From Flavobacterium psychrophilum (GTDB lineage: Bacteria > Bacteroidota > Bacteroidia > Flavobacteriales > Flavobacteriaceae), in NCBI GenBank assembly GCA_022729635.1, contig DZAU01000050.1, positions 1 to 15,893 of the forward strand: DNA of 15,893 nt. The letters run 5' to 3'. The notes under the pieces are model-generated. The model ran no database searches, had not been told where the DNA came from, and saw nothing but the letters and a program-made list of their open reading frames with translations. The translations under genes and the position numbers were made by a program. Shown here in pieces: positions 1 to 7,800 of the stretch. Every line of letters begins with the position of its first letter. The stretch's first letter is position 1.

Positions 1-22
1 TTAAAGTAATAACAAAAGTAAT

Positions 23-30
23 TACATTTG
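23..30 (+). promoter_or_regulatory. Candidate -7 box of the mazEF promoter
   Basis: The bases TACATTTG match the Bacteroidetes -7 consensus TAnnTTTG. No good -33 TTG lies 17-23 nt upstream, though the window begins too close to judge well. The box ends only 4 nt before the mazE ATG at 35. Transcription would therefore start at or just inside the start codon, giving a leaderless or nearly leaderless message. Confidence 0.45.
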
Positions 31-34
31 TATT

Positions 35-295
35 ATGATAAAAACTCGCCAAACACAGATTATCAAAATAGGGAATTCTAACGGAATTAGAATTCCTAAA
101 GAATACCTCAATATATTAGGGACAAAAGAAGTTGTTTTGGAACTCATAAACAACACTTTAACCGTTAAGCCAGTAAAAGAGATTACACCGCCACGCAGAA
201 AATGGAGCGAGATACTGGCCAAAATGGACATACATCCTGAAGATGATTTTAACGATTTTGATTCAACTCTTTCAGATGGCATTGACTATTTATAA
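35..295 (+). CDS. mazE: MazE-type antitoxin, SpoVT/AbrB family
   Basis: Predicted antitoxin of 86 residues that would bind and neutralise the MazF-like toxin encoded just downstream, and repress the shared promoter. The N-terminal half (residues about 5-50) fits the swapped-hairpin AbrB fold: the stretch IIKIGNSNGIRIPKEYL is the family signature, followed by a beta-rich segment. The acidic C-terminal tail (about 60-86, rich in D and E) is the part that in MazE proteins wraps around the toxin. The gene overlaps the toxin start by 20 nt, which suggests translational coupling. The start at 35 is the natural one because the domain begins immediately after it. Family assignment is firm; the partner and autoregulation are inferred from gene order. 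Confidence 0.87.
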   Translation: MIKTRQTQIIKIGNSNGIRIPKEYLNILGTKEVVLELINNTLTVKPVKEITPPRRKWSEILAKMDIHPEDDFNDFDSTLSDGIDYL

Positions 296-608
296 AAAAT
301 GGGATGTTGTTTTGGTAGATTTAAACCCAACCAAAGGAAGTGAAATTTCAAAAATACGACCTTGTTTAGTAGTTTCGCCAAATAGTGTGAATACCTATAT
401 GAATACTATTGTAGTTGTTCCGTTTACCTCAAAACCAAAAGGCTATCCGTTTAGAATATTGACCAAACACAAAGATATTAATGGCGAATTGTGTTTTGAT
501 CACATCAAAAGTATAGACAAAAGTAGAATTGTAAAAACTGACGGCTCTATTGCAAAAACATTGAGAACAGCCATAAATAATTTGTTGTTTGAATTTTTTA
601 ATGAGTAA
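276..608 (+). CDS. mazF: MazF/PemK-type mRNA interferase toxin
   Basis: Predicted 110-residue endoribonuclease toxin that would cleave mRNA at short single-stranded motifs, arresting growth when the antitoxin is lost. The N-terminus has the MazF pattern: a beta strand (WDVVLVDLNP), then GSEISKIRPCLVVSPN with the conserved Arg-Pro of the active-site loop, then the strand IVVVPFTSKP. The length is typical for MazF. An ATG at 243 in the same frame would add 11 residues, but homologues begin just before the KKWDVVLVDLNP strand, so the ATG at 276, inside the antitoxin gene, is preferred. No frameshift or truncation is visible. Cleavage specificity cannot be told from the sequence. Confidence 0.9.
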   Translation: MALTIYKKWDVVLVDLNPTKGSEISKIRPCLVVSPNSVNTYMNTIVVVPFTSKPKGYPFRILTKHKDINGELCFDHIKSIDKSRIVKTDGSIAKTLRTAINNLLFEFFNE

Positions 609-644
609 AATTCAACTCTTTTACTGCATCTTAAATAAAAATTA

Positions 645-2684
645 ATGAGGAAAATTTCACTCCTACTCTTTCTGACAACATTTTCCCTTTTTGGTCAAAA
701 TAGTGCTAAAACTTGTGAAATACTTTCCAAAATAAATGCCTTAATCCAACGGGAGCATTATCATCCGAAACCAATTGACGACAGTCTATCGGTCTATGTT
801 TTTGATGCTTTTATGGACAATTTAGATGGCAACAGAAATTTATTTACCAAAATAGAATACGATAAACTCTGTAAACACAGGCTTTTGCTGGATAATTATA
901 TTATGCAAAATGATTGTTCTTTCATGAATGATTTTGTTTCCGTTTACCAATTTGCAATGGAAAGAAAGAAAAAAACTCTTGAAAAAATACAAAACGAAGT
1001 GCTTGATTATAATGCAAAAGACACCGTTAAATTCTCGAAGAAAAATTTTCCGTTTGACTTAGTCGCCACCGATATTGACCGTGTTTGGAAAAAAAGAATC
1101 AAGTATGAAGTTTTAGAAGATATATCGAAATTGAGTTCTAATTTAGATTCGCTTAACCAACATTTTTCAAAGCTCGAAAAAACATCCAAAACAAAAATAT
1201 TTAATACCAATTTATGCAAAGTAAGCAGTATTCTTGACAGTAAAAAAGGCGTTGGATTTGACCTTCAAAATGATTTTTTGAATATTTTTTGTAATTATTT
1301 TGATCCGCACACCAATTACTTTTCTTTAGATGCCAAAACCAGTTTTATGTCAGGGTTATCTACAAGCGGTTTATCATTAGGTCTCAATGTCAGTTTGAAT
1401 GAAAAAGAGGAAATTGTTGTGGAAGATATTGTTCCCTGCGGACCAGCTGCCAGAGCCGGAAAGTTCGAAAAAGATGATGTAATTCTAAAAGTTTCCAATA
1501 CACACGGAGAAGAATATACCGTTTCCTGTACTTCGCTAGACAAAATTGGAGAATTAATTTATTCTGATTCTAATGAAGAAATCGAATTGACCATCCAGAA
1601 AAAAAACGGGAACATTCTGGCGGTTTTGCTCAAAAAACAAGTGATGAAAGCCACTGTAAATATTGTTTCGAGTTTCATTGTCGAAAAGGATATTAAAATT
1701 GGTTACATTACTATCCCGAATTTTTACTCTGATTTTGACGGATTTAGCCTTCAAGGTTGTGCCGATGATGTTGCCAAAGAAATTATAAAACTCAAACAAG
1801 ACAATATACAGGGTTTAGTGATTGACCTTCAGGATAACGGTGGCGGTTCAATGGAAGAAGCCGTTAAATTAGCCGGAATGTTTATTGATTATGGTCCGGT
1901 TTCGGTTTTGTCAAATAGGAAAAATAGGCAAAGTATTCTAAAAGACTACAATCGAGGTAGTATTTATTATGGTCCAATTGTGGTTTTAATCAACGGAAAT
2001 TCAGCTTCGGCAAGTGAGTTTTTTAGTGCTGCATTGCAGGATTACAACAGAGCCATCATCGCCGGAAGCAAATCATTGGGCAAAGCTTCGATGCAGACTA
2101 TTTTACCTTTGGACGGAAGTCAGGAGGATTTTGTAAAATTAACCATCGAAAAATTTTATAGGATTACAGGTGACAGCAACCAAATAAAAGGAATTATTCC
2201 GGATATAGACTTTCCTGTTTTATATGACAGCATTGTTGCGCGTGAAGAAAGTTTTAAAACCTCCTTGAAATATGATGTTATCAACACAAAAGCGAGATTT
2301 ACCCCATTCCGAAAAGATTATTATCCAACAATAATTGAAAGCAGTAATTTTAGATCGAAAAACAATGCTCAATTCAATGAAATTATTTCTGCAAACACCG
2401 CAATAAACGCACTTTACAACGATCCAAAAAAACCACTAATCTTGACTTTCAAAGAGGTATTTGCTGACGTTCACCAAATTGATTCCCTTTATAAAAAAGT
2501 AAAAAAAATTGCAGCAACCGAAAACGGTTGTACGATTTCGAATAATTCTTATGATACAGAACAATTGAACTTTGATTTTTTCCAGCAAGAAATCAATGCG
2601 TATCGAATTAAAAACCTGAAAACCAATCCCTATTTAGAAGAAGTTGTTGCGATACTAAATGACTTCAATAAATTAAAAAAATAA
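645..2684 (+). CDS. prc: Tail-specific C-terminal processing protease, S41 family (Prc/Tsp)
   Basis: Exported serine protease of 679 residues, close to the roughly 680 of E. coli Tsp. It would degrade or trim periplasmic proteins from their C-termini. A signal peptide covers about residues 1-17 (hydrophobic LLLFLTTFSLFG). The N-terminal helical domain contains the DNLDGNRNLFTKIEYDKL motif. A PDZ domain follows (about 245-335, with GPAARAGKFEKDDVILKV). The S41 domain (about 345-530) has NGNSASASEFF and SLGKASMQ. By alignment with E. coli Tsp (Ser430, Asp441, Lys455) the catalytic residues are Ser455, Asp466 and Lys480, with the same spacing. The C-terminal 130 residues fit DUF3340. It lies 36 nt after mazF with no obvious promoter of its own, so some read-through from mazEF is possible. 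Confidence 0.95.
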   Translation: MRKISLLLFLTTFSLFGQNSAKTCEILSKINALIQREHYHPKPIDDSLSVYVFDAFMDNLDGNRNLFTKIEYDKLCKHRLLLDNYIMQNDCSFMNDFVSVYQFAMERKKKTLEKIQNEVLDYNAKDTVKFSKKNFPFDLVATDIDRVWKKRIKYEVLEDISKLSSNLDSLNQHFSKLEKTSKTKIFNTNLCKVSSILDSKKGVGFDLQNDFLNIFCNYFDPHTNYFSLDAKTSFMSGLSTSGLSLGLNVSLNEKEEIVVEDIVPCGPAARAGKFEKDDVILKVSNTHGEEYTVSCTSLDKIGELIYSDSNEEIELTIQKKNGNILAVLLKKQVMKATVNIVSSFIVEKDIKIGYITIPNFYSDFDGFSLQGCADDVAKEIIKLKQDNIQGLVIDLQDNGGGSMEEAVKLAGMFIDYGPVSVLSNRKNRQSILKDYNRGSIYYGPIVVLINGNSASASEFFSAALQDYNRAIIAGSKSLGKASMQTILPLDGSQEDFVKLTIEKFYRITGDSNQIKGIIPDIDFPVLYDSIVAREESFKTSLKYDVINTKARFTPFRKDYYPTIIESSNFRSKNNAQFNEIISANTAINALYNDPKKPLILTFKEVFADVHQIDSLYKKVKKIAATENGCTISNNSYDTEQLNFDFFQQEINAYRIKNLKTNPYLEEVVAILNDFNKLKK

Positions 2685-2734
2685 ATACCAAATTAAATTT
2701 TCGCAAAAAACGATTTGGATTGATTAAAAAAACA

Positions 2735-2765
2735 TTTGATAAAATAACATATAACTGTATTTTTG
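2735..2765 (+). promoter_or_regulatory. Promoter of yebC
   Basis: A TTTG at 2735-2738 and TATTTTTG at 2758-2765 match the Bacteroidetes -33 and -7 elements with 19 nt between them, essentially the consensus arrangement. The predicted transcript would start around 2771, about 20 nt before the yebC ATG at 2790. Confidence 0.8.
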
Positions 2766-2789
2766 CAGTTCAAAAATAAAAATTTAGCA

Positions 2790-3500
2790 ATGGGAAGAGC
2801 GTTTGAGTTCAGAAAAGGAAGAAAAATGAAACGTTGGTCTGCAATGGCCAAAGCATTTACCAGAATTGGGAAAGATATTGTAATGGCTGTAAAAGAAGGT
2901 GGACCAAATCCAGACGCCAATTCAAGATTAAGAGCCGTAATACAAAATGCCAAGGCTGCCAATATGCCAAAAGAAAATGTAGAACGAGCCATCAAAAAAG
3001 CAACCGATAAAGACACAGCTAACTACAAAGAAGTTTTATTTGAAGGCTATGCTCCACACGGAATTGCACTATTAATCGAAACTGCCACTGATAATAATAA
3101 CAGGACTGTTGCCAATGTTCGCAGTTATTTTAACAAATGTAACGGAACTCTGGGAACACAAGGTTCGGTAGAATTTATGTTTGATCATACCTGTAATTTT
3201 AGAATTCCTGCTGATGGAATCGACCCAGAAGAACTAGAATTAGAATTAATCGATTTTGGTGCCGAAGAAGTTTTTGAAGACGAAGACGGAATCTTGATAT
3301 ATGCTCCTTTCGGAAGTTTTGGAACCATCCAAAAAGAATTGGAAAACAGAAAAATAGAAATCCTTTCTTCGGGTTTTGAACGCATTCCTCAAATCACAAA
3401 AAAACTAAGCGAATCCGAAGTTGCTGATGTGGAGAAACTTATCGAGAAAATGGAAGAAGATGATGACGTGATGAACGTATATCATACTATGGAGGAATAG
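2790..3500 (+). CDS. yebC: YebC/PmpR/TACO1 family protein
   Basis: A 236-residue member of the YebC family. These proteins have been described as DNA-binding transcription regulators and, more recently, as ribosome-associated factors that help translation of proline-rich stretches; the sequence does not decide between these. The N-terminus MGRAFEFRKGRKMKRWSAMAKAF is the family signature. It is followed by the conserved GGPNPDANSRLRAVIQNAKAANMPKENVERAI helical segment, then GYAPHGIALLIETATDNNNRTVANVRSYFNK, and an acidic C-terminus (VEKLIEKMEEDDDV). An ATG at 2763 in frame lies inside the promoter -7 box and would add nine unsupported residues, so the start at 2790 is chosen. The gene stands alone, with its own promoter and a downstream terminator. 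Confidence 0.95.
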   Translation: MGRAFEFRKGRKMKRWSAMAKAFTRIGKDIVMAVKEGGPNPDANSRLRAVIQNAKAANMPKENVERAIKKATDKDTANYKEVLFEGYAPHGIALLIETATDNNNRTVANVRSYFNKCNGTLGTQGSVEFMFDHTCNFRIPADGIDPEELELELIDFGAEEVFEDEDGILIYAPFGSFGTIQKELENRKIEILSSGFERIPQITKKLSESEVADVEKLIEKMEEDDDVMNVYHTMEE

Positions 3501-3528
3501 TATTCAGTAAGCAGTTTTTAGTGTTCAG

Positions 3529-3550
3529 ACCTGCCTGCCGGCAGGCAGGT
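3529..3550. repeat. 22-bp perfect palindrome, copy 1 of a dispersed family
   Basis: A perfect 11+11 palindrome with core CCTGCCTGCCGGCAGGCAGG, unusually GC-rich for this genome. Related copies lie at 8939-8958 and 10092-10113, with a half copy at 10128-10142. All are intergenic. It could form a very stable stem on either strand. Confidence 0.9.
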
Positions 3551-3570
3551 TTCAGATTTTTTACAATTTT

Positions 3571-3590
3571 GTCATTCCGTAGGAATCTCA
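3571..3590. repeat. Short flavobacterial-type intergenic repeat with small hairpin
   Basis: The stretch begins GTCATTCCG and ends GGAATCTCA, with a 5-bp stem ATTCC/GGAAT around GTA (3574-3586). It resembles the left arm of the long inverted repeat at 15022-15093 (GTCATTTCG ... GAAATCTCA), so the two may belong to one repeat class. Function unknown. Confidence 0.5.
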
Positions 3591-3596
3591 AAAAGA

Positions 3597-3659
3597 ATCA
3601 ATTTTCAGAATACAGAACGCAAAATGCAGATTTCAGGTTGCAGAACGCAGGTTGCACAA
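3597..3659. repeat. Degenerate heptamer array
   Basis: Nine consecutive 7-nt units, each with CA at positions 3-4; the looser consensus is NNCAGAA or NNCAGGT. The register is kept without a slip from 3597 to 3659. Weaker heptamer phasing (units ending CAG or TAG) is also seen at 3501-3528, just before the palindrome. No protein-coding potential is evident. Confidence 0.7.
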
Positions 3660-3660
3660 A

Positions 3661-3696
3661 AAAACTCCATTTCGATTAAACGAATGGAGTTTTTTA
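3661..3696. terminator. Bidirectional rho-independent terminator between yebC and the CBS-like gene
   Basis: Inverted repeat with arms ACTCCATTTCG (3664-3674) and CGAATGGAGT (3681-3690), one bulged T, and a six-base loop. It is flanked by an A run on the left and a T run on the right, so it can serve both the plus-strand yebC transcript and the converging minus-strand gene. Confidence 0.85.
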
Positions 3697-3724
3697 TCTT
3701 ATTACTTAATACAAAGTACTTAAT

Positions 3725-4765
3725 CTATTTTATAAATTCGATTTTTTCGGCTTCTTCTTCGTTAATGCTGTCAAAAAATCCTTGTTCATTCATCCATTCG
3801 TCACTAAATACTTTGCTCATATAACGTGAACCGTGGTCAGGGAAAAGCCCAACTACAATACTATTTTTATCAAACTCACCTTCTTCTTCGTATTGTTTTA
3901 TGGCTTGAAGTACGGCTCCAGAGGTATAACCTACAAATAAAGCTTCTCTTTTTGCCAATTCCCTAGCAGAGTGCGCACTTTCTTCATCGGTAACCTTCAT
4001 GAACCTATCAATTACATCAAAATCTGTTGCTGTTGGAATCAAATTTTTACCTAAACCTTCGATTCGATAAGGATAAATTTCGTTATTATCAAATTCACCA
4101 GTTTCGTGATATTTTTTCAATACAGAACCATAAGCATCAACACCTAAAATTCTAATATTTGGATTTTGTTCTTTTAGATATTTTGCTGTTCCAGAAATAG
4201 TTCCTCCGGTTCCGCTACAAGCAATAAAATGGGTGATTTTACCTTTTGTTTGCTCCCAAATTTCTGGTCCTGTAGAATTGTAATGGGCATCAACATTCAA
4301 TTGATTGAAATATTGGTTGATATAAACAGAACCTTTAGTTTCTTCATGCAAACGTTTGGCTACACTATAATAAGAGCGTTCATCATCGGCAGAAACATGA
4401 GCAGGGCAAACATACACTTTTGCTCCTAAAGCTCTTAACATGTCTATTTTATCTTTAGAAGATTTTGAAGTTACTGCTAATATACAATTATACCCTTTTA
4501 TTATGCTTACCATTGCCAAACTAAAACCAGTATTACCGGATGTTGTTTCGATTATGGTACCTCCTGGACTTAAGATTCCCTTTTTTTCAGCCTCTTCAAG
4601 AATGTGTAATGCAATTCTGTCTTTTGTTGAATGACCTGGATTAAAAGCTTCTACTTTGGCGTAAAAATTTCCTTTTAATTCTTCAGTTACTTTATTTAAC
4701 TTAATAATCGGGGTATTGCCTATTAATTCTAAAATATTATTATAAGCGTTCATTTCTTCTTTCAT
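3725..4765 (-). CDS. Cystathionine beta-synthase-like / cysteine synthase family PLP enzyme
   Basis: PLP-dependent beta-replacement enzyme of 346 residues, acting in cysteine or transsulfuration metabolism in the cytoplasm. Visible motifs are the PLP lysine in [11 protein letters not shown] (Lys48), the substrate loop TSGNTG (75-80), and the phosphate-binding glycine loop GTGGTISG. The later section [29 protein letters not shown] resembles the catalytic core of cystathionine beta-synthase more than classical CysK. There is no haem-binding N-terminus and no C-terminal Bateman (CBS) domain, so S-adenosylmethionine control is not expected. The true substrate (serine plus homocysteine, or O-acetylserine plus sulfide) cannot be decided. 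I chose the ATG at 4765; starts at 4789 and 4753 are also possible. Confidence 0.87.
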   Translation of the reverse strand: MKEEMNAYNNILELIGNTPIIKLNKVTEELKGNFYAKVEAFNPGHSTKDRIALHILEEAEKKGILSPGGTIIETTSGNTGFSLAMVSIIKGYNCILAVTSKSSKDKIDMLRALGAKVYVCPAHVSADDERSYYSVAKRLHEETKGSVYINQYFNQLNVDAHYNSTGPEIWEQTKGKITHFIACSGTGGTISGTAKYLKEQNPNIRILGVDAYGSVLKKYHETGEFDNNEIYPYRIEGLGKNLIPTATDFDVIDRFMKVTDEESAHSARELAKREALFVGYTSGAVLQAIKQYEEEGEFDKNSIVVGLFPDHGSRYMSKVFSDEWMNEQGFFDSINEEEAEKIEFIK

Positions 4766-4814
4766 AAAAAAATAGTTAATCAAGGACACTTTTTAATTTA
4801 ACCTAAAATCTCTG

Positions 4815-4822
4815 CAAATTTA
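4815..4822 (-). promoter_or_regulatory. Candidate -7 box of the CBS-like gene
   Basis: Read on the minus strand this is TAAATTTG, an exact TAnnTTTG match, about 50 nt upstream of the chosen start. It falls between the oligopeptidase stop and the CBS-like gene, which suggests separate transcription. No convincing -33 TTG is seen at the right distance. Confidence 0.45.
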
Positions 4823-4837
4823 ACAAAAAATTTCTAA

Positions 4838-6973
4838 TTACTTTTTAATTTCTTCTAAATCTAATAAAAAACTGTATTCTTTTGCCAATTCCTTAATGGC
4901 TTCAAACCTTCCCGAAGCTCCTCCGTGACCGGCATCCATATTTGTATCAAGAAATAAAACAGTATCATCCGTTTTTAAATTGCGTAATTTTGCCACCCAT
5001 TTAGCTGGTTCCCAGTACTGTACCTGCGAATCGTGCAAACCTGTCGAAACATACATATTGGGATAATTCTGTTTTTTTACATTATCATAAGGCGAATACG
5101 AAGCCATATAATTGTAATATTTTTTAACATTTGGATTTCCCCATTCGTCATATTCTCCTGTTGTCAGAGGAATACTTTCGTCAAGCATCGTTGTAATTAC
5201 ATCCACAAAAGGCACTTGTGCAATGATTCCGTGATATAATTCTGGTGCCAAATTCACGATGGCTCCCATCAACAATCCACCGGCAGAACCGCCTTCGGCA
5301 TATAAATGTTCTGGCGAAGTGTATTTTTGGTCAATTACAAATTTAGAGCAATCTATAAAATCGGTAAATGTATTTTTCTTTTTTAGTAATTTTCCGTCTT
5401 CATACCATTGTCTCCCTAAATCTTCGCCTCCGCGAATATGCGCAATGGCAAAAATAAACCCTCTATCGAGCAATGTCAATCGTGTTGATGAAAATGTCGC
5501 ATCCATCGAATGACCATACGAACCGTAAGCATACAACAACAACGGATTCTTGCCTTCTTTTTTCAATCCTTTTCTGTAAACCATCGAAATTGGGACTTTT
5601 GTTCCGTCTTTTGCTGTGGCCCAAATTCTTTCTTCGGAATAATTATTTTTATCAAATTTTCCACCCAGGACTTGTTGTTCTTTCTTGATTTCTTTGCTTT
5701 TTGTTTTCATATTAAAATCAATCACCGAAGAAGGTGTGGTCATCGATTGATAGGAATAACGCAAAATATCGGTGTCGAAATCAACGTTCGTTCCTGTGTA
5801 AGCCGTGTAAGTTTCACATTCGAATGGTAAATAATATTCCCCTTCCCCACTCCATGGTTTAATTCGAATTCTATTCAATCCGTTAAATCGTTCTTCAATA
5901 ACCAAGAAATCCTTAAAAATTTCAATATCTTCCAACAAAACATTCTCACGATGCGAAATAACTTCTGTCCAATTTTCTTTGGAAGTTGCAGTTTCCAAAG
6001 TTTTCATCAACTTAAAATTTGTGGCTTTATCAGCATTTGTCATGATGTAAAAACTGTCGCCATAATGATTAATGCTGTATTCTAAACCTCGAATGCGTTT
6101 TTGAAAAATTCTAAATTTTCCGTCGGGATTGTCTGCTTCCAAAATTTGATATTCGGTTGTCAAAGTGCTTCCTGATTCGATTGCGAGATATTTTCTGGAT
6201 TTAGATTTGGCAACCTCAACATTAAAAGTTTCATCTTTTTCGAAATAAACCAAAACATCATCTTTTTGATTTGTGCCTAATTTATGTTTGAAAATTTTGT
6301 CGGAACGCAAGGTAATTTCGTCCTGACTCGAATAAAAAATGGTCTTATTATCGTTTGCCCAAACGGCATTTCCGGAAACTTTTTCTATTTTATCCGAAAG
6401 AATTTCGCCTGTTTCCAAGTTTTTGACTTGAATATCATAGATTCTTCTTCCGATGACATCAATACTAAAAACAGCCAATTTATTGTCCGGGCTGATGCTC
6501 AAACCTCCTAATTGAAAGTAAGAATGTCCTTTTGCTAATTTATTACAATCGAATAAAATTTCCTCATCAGCCGAAAGGCTTGCTTTTTTTCTGGAATAAA
6601 TGGGATAATTTTTCCCGGTTTCAAAACGGGTGATATAGTAATAACCATTATACAAATACGGAACCGACTCGTCATCTTCCTTGATTCTGCTCTTCATTTC
6701 TTCAAACAATTTCTTTTGGAAAACTTTGGTATGAGCGGTCATTTTTTTGTAATAATCATTCTCTTTTTTGAGATAATCAATGACTTCTGGGTTTTCTCTG
6801 TCATTCAACCAAAAATAATTGTCTATTCTCGTATCTCCAAATTTTTCCAATATTTTGGGAATGGTTTTGGCAACTGGTGGCTGAATATTTTGAGTCATAT
6901 TTTGAGCTTTCGCATTTATGGAGATTATTGCAAAAATAATACAAAGACAGTTTAGAATGAATCTATTTTTCAT
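4838..6973 (-). CDS. ptrB: Prolyl oligopeptidase family S9 peptidase, oligopeptidase B type
   Basis: A 711-residue serine peptidase that would cleave short peptides, in the oligopeptidase B type after basic residues. A signal peptide at about 1-23 (ILNCLCIIFAIISINAKAQ) suggests export to the periplasm. The N-terminal half is the seven-bladed propeller that limits substrates to oligopeptides. The C-terminal alpha/beta-hydrolase domain (about 450-711) holds the catalytic triad: Ser563 in GGSAGG, Asp648 in GLHDSQV and His683 in DAGHGG. The segment LTTGEYDEWGNP contains the acidic residues that oligopeptidase B uses to bind Arg or Lys at P1. The length is typical and the reading frame intact. It diverges from ybaB. 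Confidence 0.94.
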   Translation of the reverse strand: MKNRFILNCLCIIFAIISINAKAQNMTQNIQPPVAKTIPKILEKFGDTRIDNYFWLNDRENPEVIDYLKKENDYYKKMTAHTKVFQKKLFEEMKSRIKEDDESVPYLYNGYYYITRFETGKNYPIYSRKKASLSADEEILFDCNKLAKGHSYFQLGGLSISPDNKLAVFSIDVIGRRIYDIQVKNLETGEILSDKIEKVSGNAVWANDNKTIFYSSQDEITLRSDKIFKHKLGTNQKDDVLVYFEKDETFNVEVAKSKSRKYLAIESGSTLTTEYQILEADNPDGKFRIFQKRIRGLEYSINHYGDSFYIMTNADKATNFKLMKTLETATSKENWTEVISHRENVLLEDIEIFKDFLVIEERFNGLNRIRIKPWSGEGEYYLPFECETYTAYTGTNVDFDTDILRYSYQSMTTPSSVIDFNMKTKSKEIKKEQQVLGGKFDKNNYSEERIWATAKDGTKVPISMVYRKGLKKEGKNPLLLYAYGSYGHSMDATFSSTRLTLLDRGFIFAIAHIRGGEDLGRQWYEDGKLLKKKNTFTDFIDCSKFVIDQKYTSPEHLYAEGGSAGGLLMGAIVNLAPELYHGIIAQVPFVDVITTMLDESIPLTTGEYDEWGNPNVKKYYNYMASYSPYDNVKKQNYPNMYVSTGLHDSQVQYWEPAKWVAKLRNLKTDDTVLFLDTNMDAGHGGASGRFEAIKELAKEYSFLLDLEEIKK

Positions 6974-6984
6974 TAAAAATTTAA

Positions 6985-7015
6985 TTGAATATCATTCTGC
7001 AATATACTAATTTTG
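6985..7015 (+). promoter_or_regulatory. Promoter of ybaB and the DUF1003 gene
   Basis: TTG at 6985-6987 and TAATTTTG at 7008-7015 (exact TAnnTTTG) lie 20 nt apart. Transcription would start near 7021, about 20 nt before the ybaB ATG at 7042. The region also contains the 5' side of the divergent oligopeptidase gene, for which no clear -7 box was found. Confidence 0.7.
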
Positions 7016-7041
7016 TAAAACAAATTTTTAAAATTATAAAA

Positions 7042-7362
7042 ATGGATTTAATGGGAATGATGGGCAAATTGAAAGAAACCCAACGAAAAATGGAAGAAAC
7101 AAAATTACGAATGGATTCGGTTTTGATTGACGAACAAAGCAATGACGGATTTTTGAAAGTAACTTTTACCGCTAACGGAAAACTAAAATCTATTTCTATT
7201 GACGATTCTTTACTGGATGACAAGGAACAATTAGAAGATTATTTGATTGTTACCTTAAACAAAGCCATAGAAAAAGCCACAAAAGTAAACCAAGCCGAAC
7301 TCGATGCAGTCGCCAAAGTCGATATGCCAATGATTCCGGGAATGGACGAGATGTTTAAGTAA
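7042..7362 (+). CDS. ybaB: YbaB/EbfC family nucleoid-associated protein
   Basis: A 106-residue small DNA-binding protein that forms tweezer-like dimers and coats the nucleoid. The N-terminus [27 protein letters not shown] is the typical long alpha-helix. It is followed by the beta-sheet core ([23 protein letters not shown]) and a second helix, ending in the usual [11 protein letters not shown] tail. An in-frame ATG at 6985 would add 19 hydrophobic residues that overlap the promoter and do not fit the family, so the start at 7042 is used. In many bacteria ybaB sits beside dnaX and recR; here it is followed by a DUF1003 gene 18 nt downstream, probably in one operon. Confidence 0.94.
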   Translation: MDLMGMMGKLKETQRKMEETKLRMDSVLIDEQSNDGFLKVTFTANGKLKSISIDDSLLDDKEQLEDYLIVTLNKAIEKATKVNQAELDAVAKVDMPMIPGMDEMFK

Positions 7363-7380
7363 AAAACTAAAAAAAATCTA

Positions 7381-7800
7381 ATGGTAAATCATAAAAACTG
7401 GCACGAAAAACACATTGAAGCATTGGAATTCGGTAGTCGTTTAGCCGATTCTGTAGCCAAAGGAATGGGTTCTTGGAAATTCATCATCTTTCAAACATTT
7501 ATTGTAATTCTCTGGATGGGTTTAAATCTCGTTGGTTTTTTCTATCATTGGGATGCTTATCCATTTATTTTGCTCAATCTTCTTTTTTCGACACAAGCTG
7601 CTTATGCCGCACCAATAATTATGATGTCCCAAAACCGACAAAGTGAAAGAGATCGGTTTCAAGCCCAAGCGGATTACCATACAAATATTGAGGCAAAACA
7701 AGAAATCGAAGCCTTGACAATGTTGTTAAATAAACTTGATTTAGAAAAATTGGACAAAATTATTGCTCTGCTGGAAGAAATGAAAAAAACTAAAACTTAG
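7381..7800 (+). CDS. DUF1003 domain membrane protein
   Basis: A 139-residue protein of the DUF1003 family, whose role is unknown. Residues 1-33 are cytoplasmic-looking, with the family stretch FGSRLADSVAKGMGSWKFI. Two membrane helices follow (about 34-54 and 59-82, FIIFQTFIVILWMGLNLVGFF and YPFILLNLLFSTQAAYAAPII). The signature MMSQNRQSERDRFQAQADY comes next, then a charged C-terminal helix (about 98-137) likely to form a coiled coil. It follows ybaB by 18 nt, so co-transcription is likely. Its stop codon directly abuts the stop of the converging threonine aldolase gene. Confidence 0.93.
   Translation: MVNHKNWHEKHIEALEFGSRLADSVAKGMGSWKFIIFQTFIVILWMGLNLVGFFYHWDAYPFILLNLLFSTQAAYAAPIIMMSQNRQSERDRFQAQADYHTNIEAKQEIEALTMLLNKLDLEKLDKIIALLEEMKKTKT

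Noticed and set aside
243..275. Upstream in-frame ATG giving MazF 11 extra residues
   Set aside because: The extra residues do not fit the MazF N-terminus and lie deep in the antitoxin gene; the ATG at 276 matches the family start.
3501..3660. Heptamer array considered as a CRISPR or coding repeat
   Set aside because: Units are 7 nt and degenerate with no spacers, and no open frame uses the repeat in a protein-like way.
3624..3824. 66-codon plus-strand frame between yebC and the CBS-like gene
   Set aside because: It runs through the heptamer array and the terminator and overlaps the 3' end of the CBS-like gene antisense; no promoter or family resemblance.
5510..5830. 106-codon frame antisense to the oligopeptidase gene
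   Set aside because: Low-complexity, Phe/Cys-rich translation typical of the reverse strand of a real AT-rich gene.
6974..7041. A -7 box for the oligopeptidase gene (TATATTG on the minus strand near 7003)
   Set aside because: It lacks one T of TAnnTTTG and no paired -33 element was seen, so not listed as a feature.
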